Positions 58,829 through 64,000 of a DNA stretch of 64,000 nt are shown piece by piece (position 1 is the stretch's first letter; each line of letters starts with the position of its first letter). This stretch comes from Acidobacteriaceae bacterium (GTDB lineage Bacteria > Acidobacteriota > Terriglobia > Terriglobales > Acidobacteriaceae). The translations under genes and the position numbers were made by a program. The notes beneath the pieces are model-generated. The model was not told where the DNA came from, did not search any database, and was given only the letters and a program-made list of their open reading frames with translations. Location of the stretch: NCBI GenBank assembly GCA_030037545.1, contig JASHRF010000068.1:16874-80873 (forward strand), read 5' to 3'.

Positions 58829-61800
58829 CTAGAACTCGAGCTTGGCTCCGAACTGCATTACGCGCGGGTCATAGGTGCTGGTAACCTCGCCGAAGTTGCC
58901 ACTCGGAAATCCTGAACTAACGTTCTCCCATTCTGTGTGGTTGAAGGTGTTGAACGACTCAAAGCGAATCTCAAGCCGCGTCGCCTCTCTGTTGGCCAGG
59001 GCAAATGACTTGAACAGGCTTAGATTCGTGTTTTCCAGTCCAGGAATGACCACGGCGTCCTTGCCGGAATCGCCCCAACCATTGCCCGTACCTCCAGCCC
59101 AGGGAGCTACGGGATCGGACCACACGCCCGTATTGAACCATTCCGCACGGGTCTTGGGCCTGCTCACGGCACCCGTCAGGTTCGCCCTATTGGTTGTCCC
59201 GCCACCGAGCCCGATCGTGTCTCCACCACCATAGGTGACGGCCTGTGGTTCCCCGCTTTCACCCGTGGTTATACCGGAGATGACCCAGCCTCCCAACACG
59301 CTGCGTTCCAGCAAACTGCCGCTGTGCAGGAAGAACGGGGCATTGTAGATGTAGTTGGCGGTGAAAATGTTGCGCCGGTCATAGGTTCCCGAACCGCGAT
59401 CGTACTTGATGTCGAACGGGTTGGACAGCGTAGTCTGCAGATCGTCGCTCTGGATATCGATCTCATGCGCCCAGGTGTAGCCCAGGTTCAAGGTGAGGCC
59501 GTGCTTGTTTTGCATGCTCAGAGCGGCCTGCAGAGAGTTGTAGTTGAAGTTGGTAGTGTTGTCGTCTTCCTGAATGCTGGAGAATCCAGGATAGATTCTG
59601 TACAGGTTGGCGTTGGCGCCCCCGGCGACCGCCTGGCGATCGGTAAGGTCGCTAAGGGGCAGCGTATCAAGTTGGCGCTCGACGTCCTGGTTCCAGCCAT
59701 CGGTACCTACGTACTGAACCGCGGCAACCACCGCAGGCGCAAACTGGTGCTGAATGCCCAGGCTGTATTGCCCTGTGGACGGATTCGGGTAGTAGTAGTC
59801 GAGGGTTCCCATGCTGGCCGGGAAGATCGGCGTCGAGGCGGTTGCTCCGGTGATGGCGCTCTCGCTGGGATTGGTGAAGTACACGTCATCCGCCTTGGGC
59901 TGGTACGCGAATGGCGGATTGGTGTCTGTCCCGTAGATGTCGTTCCCCTGCACGCGTTCATAGAAAATTCCCATGCCGCCGCGAAGAACGGTCTTGCCGG
60001 TGCCAAACAGATCGTAGGCGAACCCCAGTCGAGGCTGCCACGTCCAGTAGTCGTTCTTCACGATTCCGCGCGGAAATCCGCTTACGCCTGCCAGTTCCAC
60101 GCCGTCGAGATAGAACGGTGCCGGAGCGTTGGTCGGATTCGAGAACCCCGGTCCGCTGGGATCCATCTGCCCCGTCGATGCATTCGGCACCTGCTCGTTG
60201 GCGGTGGTGAAATCCGCGGGCACAAAATTCGACGTCATATTTTCTTTGTTGTAGACGTGGGGAAGAGCGTCGTAACGAATTCCCAGGTTCAGGGTCAGCC
60301 GGCGCGTTAGCTTCCAGTTGTCCATGGCGTAGAACGAATAGGTGTTGTTGATCCAGTGAAACATTTCTATGGACTCGAGTTGCTGGAAACTATCCGCCAT
60401 GCCCAGTAGGAAGTTGACATACGCATCGCCGGAAAAATCGTCGCCGAAGGAGTAATCACCCTGCGTATCCGCCTGCTGTTGCTGGTTCTTATCGTTGCGC
60501 ATGTACGAAAAGCCGAACTTCAGAGCGTGCCGGCCCTTGGTCCAGGAAAGGTCGTCGCGAGGCTGGTAGTCCAGGAAGGCGTTCGCCCACGGCACGTAGC
60601 TGATCGTCCAGTTCGTGCTGTAGGGCCCGCCCAGATCGACCGACGGCATGCGGTTCAGCAGATTGTTCGCCGCCGGGAAGTACCCGGTCTGGGTCCATCC
60701 GGACGGTTGAGCATAAGTGCCCACCGGACTCCACTTGATGTAGTTGCCGTTCACGTTCAGCGATGTTTCGTTCAGCAGCGTCGGCGAGATCGTCTGCGTC
60801 AGCTTGATCACCGAACCCCAGCTGGGATTGGCGAATATGTTCCCCGCAGTCGGATAGCTGCTGTTGCTCCACTGGGCGGGGAGGATGGTCTGCGCCATCT
60901 GGTCGTGGATCCAGTGGCCCATCAAGTGCAGTCTCGAGGTGAAGTCATGATCGATGCGCACCACATCTTCGCGCACGTAAGTCGGCTGCTTCGGCGACGA
61001 CGTATACTGCGGCGCTCCGTTGGCCGCCGTCGCGTTGGATGCCGGAATCGCCCCCGTCTGCATGAAGAGAACGGCATTCGGGTCGAGAAGGTTCCCAGGA
61101 ATAACTCCTCCCGGGAAAGTATTGCCGGCGACCAGGTTATCCGCTGTGTACAGGGCTAACTTGGCTGGATCCTGCGTGATCGGCACGCACGGTGCTGCTT
61201 GGCCGGCATTGCAGGCGGAGGGCGTTTCCGTGAATCCCGTTGGCACCGTGTATGTAAAGCCGCTAGTCTCATCTGCGGTGGTCGGAATGTCCGAAGCCGG
61301 CGGTGCATTCACGAAACTGGGGCTCGTTCCAGCAATGTATTTGCGCCATTCCTCGGTCCAGAAGAAGAAGGTTCTGCTCTTTTCCTTGGGATAGATCCCG
61401 GGGATAAACAGCGGGCCACCCACGTCGCCGCCGTAAATATTCAGGCGCAGCTCGGGTATGGCGGGGGGGGTGCTCGTCCCCGCGACCGCGAGCTTGCTGA
61501 AATAAGGGACAGCGTCGAAGTCATCGTTACGATTGAACTCCCAGAGACCGCCATGGAAGGATTTGGTGCCGGATTTCAGCACGATGGTGGTCGTGCCTCC
61601 CGAGCTGATTCCATAATCCGGCATGTAATTGCTGTCCAGGGTCTGGAATTCCGCCAGCGCATCCGGCGAGGGCATCACTCCCAATTTGCCGCCGCTGCCG
61701 CGGTCATACACTTCGCCGCCATCGATCAGAAAGTCGTTGTGGCCGGTACGCATGCCGTTGAAGCTGATGGTTGCGCTGCTTCCTTGCGCGGTGACGCCGT

Positions 61801-62323
61801 TGAATGCGGGCAGATTCGCCGAGACGCCGGTACCAAGCGTGGTGAGCGAAGTGATATTGCGGCCGTTGGTGGCCAGTTCGGTGATCTGTTGTCCCGAAAT
61901 CAGGTTGCTGACTTCGTTCGTCTCCGTCTGCAGACTCAGAGCATCGGCCTGCACGGTCACGGTGGTCGAGCTTGCGCCGACCGCGAGTACAACATCCTCG
62001 CGTACCGTCGCCGCCACGTTCATGACGATGCCCTTCTTCGTGTAGGTTTCGAAGCCGCGGGCTGTAACTTCGAGACTGTAGATGCCGTGTCTGAGACCCG
62101 GGAAGTCGTATAGGCCGGCTCCGTTGGTCTTGGCCTCACGCGACTCGCCGGTGGCGATGTCGGTGGCTTTCACGCTCGCATTCGCCACCACCGCGCCGCT
62201 CGCGTCTGTCACTGTTCCTGTCAGTTCAGCGTTCTCCTGGCCCCACCCGGTTGCGCAAAGCAGGATCCCTACAGCCAATACGAGAAACAGCGAATGGCCG
62301 ACTTGTTTAACCCACTTTCTCAT
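58829..62323 (-). CDS. Oar-like TonB-dependent receptor with N-terminal carboxypeptidase-regulatory-like domain (paralog 2)
   Basis: A protein of 1164 residues. Signal peptide (about 1-29), carboxypeptidase-regulatory-like domain (about 30-110; LTGTVTDASGAVVANASVKATD), plug (about 115-245; NLISGQQITELATNGRNITSL, NDFLIDGGEVYDRGSGGK) and beta-barrel to a C-terminal Phe (QFGAKLEF). Domain order, plug motifs and many barrel segments (LPQ-type turns, WQPRLGFAYDLFGTGKTVLRGG) are shared with paralog 1, showing tandem duplication. The start at 62323 has GGAGG 5 bp upstream. Its own terminator follows, so it is transcribed apart from paralog 1. Confidence 0.93.
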   Translation of the reverse strand: MRKWVKQVGHSLFLVLAVGILLCATGWGQENAELTGTVTDASGAVVANASVKATDIATGESREAKTNGAGLYDFPGLRHGIYSLEVTARGFETYTKKGIVMNVAATVREDVVLAVGASSTTVTVQADALSLQTETNEVSNLISGQQITELATNGRNITSLTTLGTGVSANLPAFNGVTAQGSSATISFNGMRTGHNDFLIDGGEVYDRGSGGKLGVMPSPDALAEFQTLDSNYMPDYGISSGGTTTIVLKSGTKSFHGGLWEFNRNDDFDAVPYFSKLAVAGTSTPPAIPELRLNIYGGDVGGPLFIPGIYPKEKSRTFFFWTEEWRKYIAGTSPSFVNAPPASDIPTTADETSGFTYTVPTGFTETPSACNAGQAAPCVPITQDPAKLALYTADNLVAGNTFPGGVIPGNLLDPNAVLFMQTGAIPASNATAANGAPQYTSSPKQPTYVREDVVRIDHDFTSRLHLMGHWIHDQMAQTILPAQWSNSSYPTAGNIFANPSWGSVIKLTQTISPTLLNETSLNVNGNYIKWSPVGTYAQPSGWTQTGYFPAANNLLNRMPSVDLGGPYSTNWTISYVPWANAFLDYQPRDDLSWTKGRHALKFGFSYMRNDKNQQQQADTQGDYSFGDDFSGDAYVNFLLGMADSFQQLESIEMFHWINNTYSFYAMDNWKLTRRLTLNLGIRYDALPHVYNKENMTSNFVPADFTTANEQVPNASTGQMDPSGPGFSNPTNAPAPFYLDGVELAGVSGFPRGIVKNDYWTWQPRLGFAYDLFGTGKTVLRGGMGIFYERVQGNDIYGTDTNPPFAYQPKADDVYFTNPSESAITGATASTPIFPASMGTLDYYYPNPSTGQYSLGIQHQFAPAVVAAVQYVGTDGWNQDVERQLDTLPLSDLTDRQAVAGGANANLYRIYPGFSSIQEDDNTTNFNYNSLQAALSMQNKHGLTLNLGYTWAHEIDIQSDDLQTTLSNPFDIKYDRGSGTYDRRNIFTANYIYNAPFFLHSGSLLERSVLGGWVISGITTGESGEPQAVTYGGGDTIGLGGGTTNRANLTGAVSRPKTRAEWFNTGVWSDPVAPWAGGTGNGWGDSGKDAVVIPGLENTNLSLFKSFALANREATRLEIRFESFNTFNHTEWENVSSGFPSGNFGEVTSTYDPRVMQFGAKLEF

Positions 62324-62865
62324 GGTTGCCTCCATCATGTGACCGTCCTTTGAAGTTGCTTCCAGTTGCGTTTCTCATGCCGCCGCCACATTGCGGCTCA
62401 GAGGCCACAGGCACGCTGCATGGATGGACAAACAAGACGAACTATACCGAGCTATCGTGGGTATACTTCGTCCTACGCGTAAGCCGCCCATATGCTTCCG
62501 GGCGGGCATGTGATTGGCGAATGGCGAGCCCAAGTCCCAACCGCAAAAAAGACGCGCGCACCCTAGCGAACTTCGGCACACGCCAGACGCTCACCAAACG
62601 CCGGAACGACATATCCCGTTACTTGCAACTTGCCCGTACCGCGTGCGAGACGCGACGGCCAAAATCGCTTTTCCCTGCCGCGATGCCAAAATCCGAATCG
62701 CGACAGAGTCGAGCGGTCGCCCAATTCTCCAGAAAATGAAAGAATCTCCTGCACTCCTTTACCGAATTCTGGAACCAACCCATTACTCAAACGTTTAAGT
62801 AGAGGGCGAAGCAAACGCACATAGGGAAGTCCGCCACACATTAAAAGCCGAACAAGGTGAGTATG
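62324..62865. other. Upstream region of the second TonB receptor
   Basis: These 542 bases carry no gene. A near-palindrome TCAAACGTTTAA at 62787-62798 resembles a LacI-family operator, but it is 460 bp from the receptor start. The other notable point is lower GC in 62700-62860. Promoter boxes could not be fixed. Confidence 0.35.
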
Positions 62866-63096
62866 TCAAGGGAAATCTTCAAGTGAATCGATTAACCTCG
62901 ATGACGGCGGGGATACCCCCGGCTCAAATCGAGCAATTTGAGAGAATTGGAGGTTGAAAACGATTATCTCCTCCGGACCAGCGGGGCCGATCACCGTGCC
63001 GCGAATACCGGCGGAGTCAGTACTTTGTGCGAGAGCTGGCCCGCTGGCGACGGTGAACAGAACGAGGAGCAGAACCCACCGCAGCGTGTTCTTCAT
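62866..63096 (-). pseudogene. Truncated 5' end of a third receptor-like gene
   Basis: It encodes 76 residues: MKNTLRWVLLLVLFTVASGP, ending in a signal-peptide site near ALAQ, then STDSAGIRGTVIGPAG, which is the start of a carboxypeptidase-regulatory-like domain as in Oar-type receptors. After that the sequence departs (PEEIIVFNLQFSQIARFEPG) and stops. GAGGG lies 7 bp upstream of the ATG. It is probably a truncated receptor gene. A genuine short secreted protein is possible. The frame extends up to 63468 without plausible protein. Confidence 0.5.
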
Positions 63097-63690
63097 GGAA
63101 TTGCCCTCTTGAATCGCTGGTTGCTGTGAGACTCGATTCTCGCCGGGGAAACCGGCTTGGCTTTGTGGCGCTCCAGCCCCGGATCTGGAGGCCATTTTTC
63201 CGGACACACAGGCGTTCCACTCAAAAAGCCTGGAAACAAGACAAACGCTTGTTTTCAGTGATATTGAACGCAGTTCTCGAAGCCGGAGAGATTTGAGCAC
63301 AGTCAAATAACCTCTGTCAAGTGATTTTTCCCTCATAGACAATCGATTGTTGAAAGGATATCGCGAAAGGAAGCAGCCGGAGATGCGAGTCTTGCCGGTC
63401 TTCAGGGTGGCGCGGAGGCTGGACCGTCCGCACCACAACATTCGTTTGCTGAAAAGGAAAAATAACATGCCAAAACGTTTTAGTCGAGGACGGCATGGCT
63501 AAATAACCAACGCGCACCGGAAAAAGCCCTTCAATGGGTCGCGGAGAGATCTTGACAAGGTCGAGCGCTGGGCCGCAGAGGGAATTGGAAAGACTGCGCT
63601 AAACTGCCGGGCATCGCCGCGAACCTCGGGAAGCTGATAGCCGAAGCAGCGGAGATGCGCAAACAGTGAGACATCGTAGCCGCAAATGTG
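63097..63690. other. Non-coding region with no supported gene
   Basis: Lower GC than the neighbours (about 63200-63520) and no gene I can support. Frames here are shadows. The stretch may hold the promoter of the truncated receptor-like gene and debris of the IS that follows. Confidence 0.35.
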
Positions 63691-63749
63691 GCCTTGGAAT
63701 TCTTTGAACGTCCCAGCAGCGAAGGCTTCGAGCAGCTCATCTCCGCTAC

Positions 63750-64000
63750 CGGAAAGCGGCCTGCAAGGATCGCGTTCGGAGCTTTGCCATTGACTTCCCC
63801 GAGCGCAAGCGGCACATTGCGGTCGACACCCAAGGCAACGTGCTGACGGCGGTGGTGCATTCGGAGGGCAAGATGGGGTGGGAGCGCGGGCGGTGCTGAT
63901 GCGGCTGTTTTGCCGCTACGACACCCTCGTCAAGGTGTTCGTGGACGGCGGCTACACAGGCGCGCTGATCGAATGGGCCAAGCAGGTGTTGGGCTGCGAC
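63750..64000 (+). pseudogene. Frameshifted IS5-type transposase fragment (runs off the window)
   Basis: Two plus-strand frames carry one transposase: FAIDFPERKRHIAVDTQGNV and LTAVVHSEGKMG in the first, then, after a frameshift near 63880, VLMRLFCRYDTLVKVFVDGG and YTGALIEWAKQVLGC in the second. The RHIAVDTQGNVL and VFVDGGYTG motifs belong to the IS5-type DDE domain. It differs from the 937-bp element at 46627. The start is missing and the 3' end lies outside the window. Confidence 0.75.

Noticed and set aside
63531..63860. A minus-strand frame of 109 codons near the right edge
   Set aside because: Antisense to the transposase fragment, with no motif.

Overview
The window looks like chromosomal DNA from an acidobacterium, most likely class Terriglobia/Acidobacteriia. 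The evidence is moderately high GC with GC-rich third codon positions, two very large Oar-like TonB-dependent receptors with an N-terminal carboxypeptidase-regulatory-like domain, a reaction-centre-type c cytochrome of the kind common in soil Acidobacteria, TonB C-domain proteins of acidobacterial style, a giant FG-GAP/beta-helix/IPT surface protein, and palindromic intergenic repeats. I read no rRNA, tRNA or CRISPR array. The taxonomic call is inference from gene content.

Layout. 1-1524: the end of a sensor histidine kinase and a convergent CcdC-family membrane protein. 1656-15116: a complete aerobic phenylacetyl-CoA catabolic operon on the minus strand (paaABCDE-Z-G-H-Y, a fused alpha/beta 2-oxoacid dehydrogenase E1, then paaJ), with the repressor gene paaX divergent from it. 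15499-21706: secreted or periplasmic enzymes (S9B peptidase, phosphoesterase/phospholipase C, Tat-type multicopper oxidase) plus a decayed gene fragment. 21806-29468: a small beta-barrel protein and a 2349-residue surface protein. 30094-31452: an alkyladenine glycosylase and a dihaem-motif cytochrome. 31584-35151: an ALDH16-like double aldehyde dehydrogenase and deoC. 35346-37626: a MoxR-like AAA+ ATPase and a divergent orphan repeat protein. 37722-41331: a cysteine cluster (cysK, a second cysteine-synthase-like gene, rhodanese, cysE). 41643-46072: DUF488, phosphoenolpyruvate carboxylase, tag. 46169-47804: a two-domain TonB-C gene split by a 937-bp IS5-type element. 47829-54303: ABC-F ATPase, polytopic membrane protein, MFS permease, TPR protein. 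54459-62323: two tandem paralogous TonB-dependent receptors. 62866-64000: a truncated secreted ORF and a frameshifted IS transposase fragment.

How it works together. The paa genes encode epoxidation of phenylacetyl-CoA (PaaABCE, with PaaD for Fe-S assembly), isomerisation (PaaG), ring opening and aldehyde oxidation (PaaZ), and beta-oxidation (PaaH, PaaJ) to acetyl-CoA and succinyl-CoA. No phenylacetate-CoA ligase (paaK) is present here, but a 2-oxoacid dehydrogenase E1 sits inside the operon. This suggests that phenylacetyl-CoA may be made from phenylpyruvate or a related 2-oxoacid, which I consider the most interesting lead. DeoC and the double ALDH fit deoxyribose catabolism. The cys cluster takes serine to cysteine and may use thiosulfate.

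Mobile and repetitive DNA is a second theme: an IS disrupts a TonB-domain gene, an IS relic sits at the right edge, palindromic repeats lie between genes, and repeat-like insertions sit in frame inside the PEP carboxylase and ABC-F genes.
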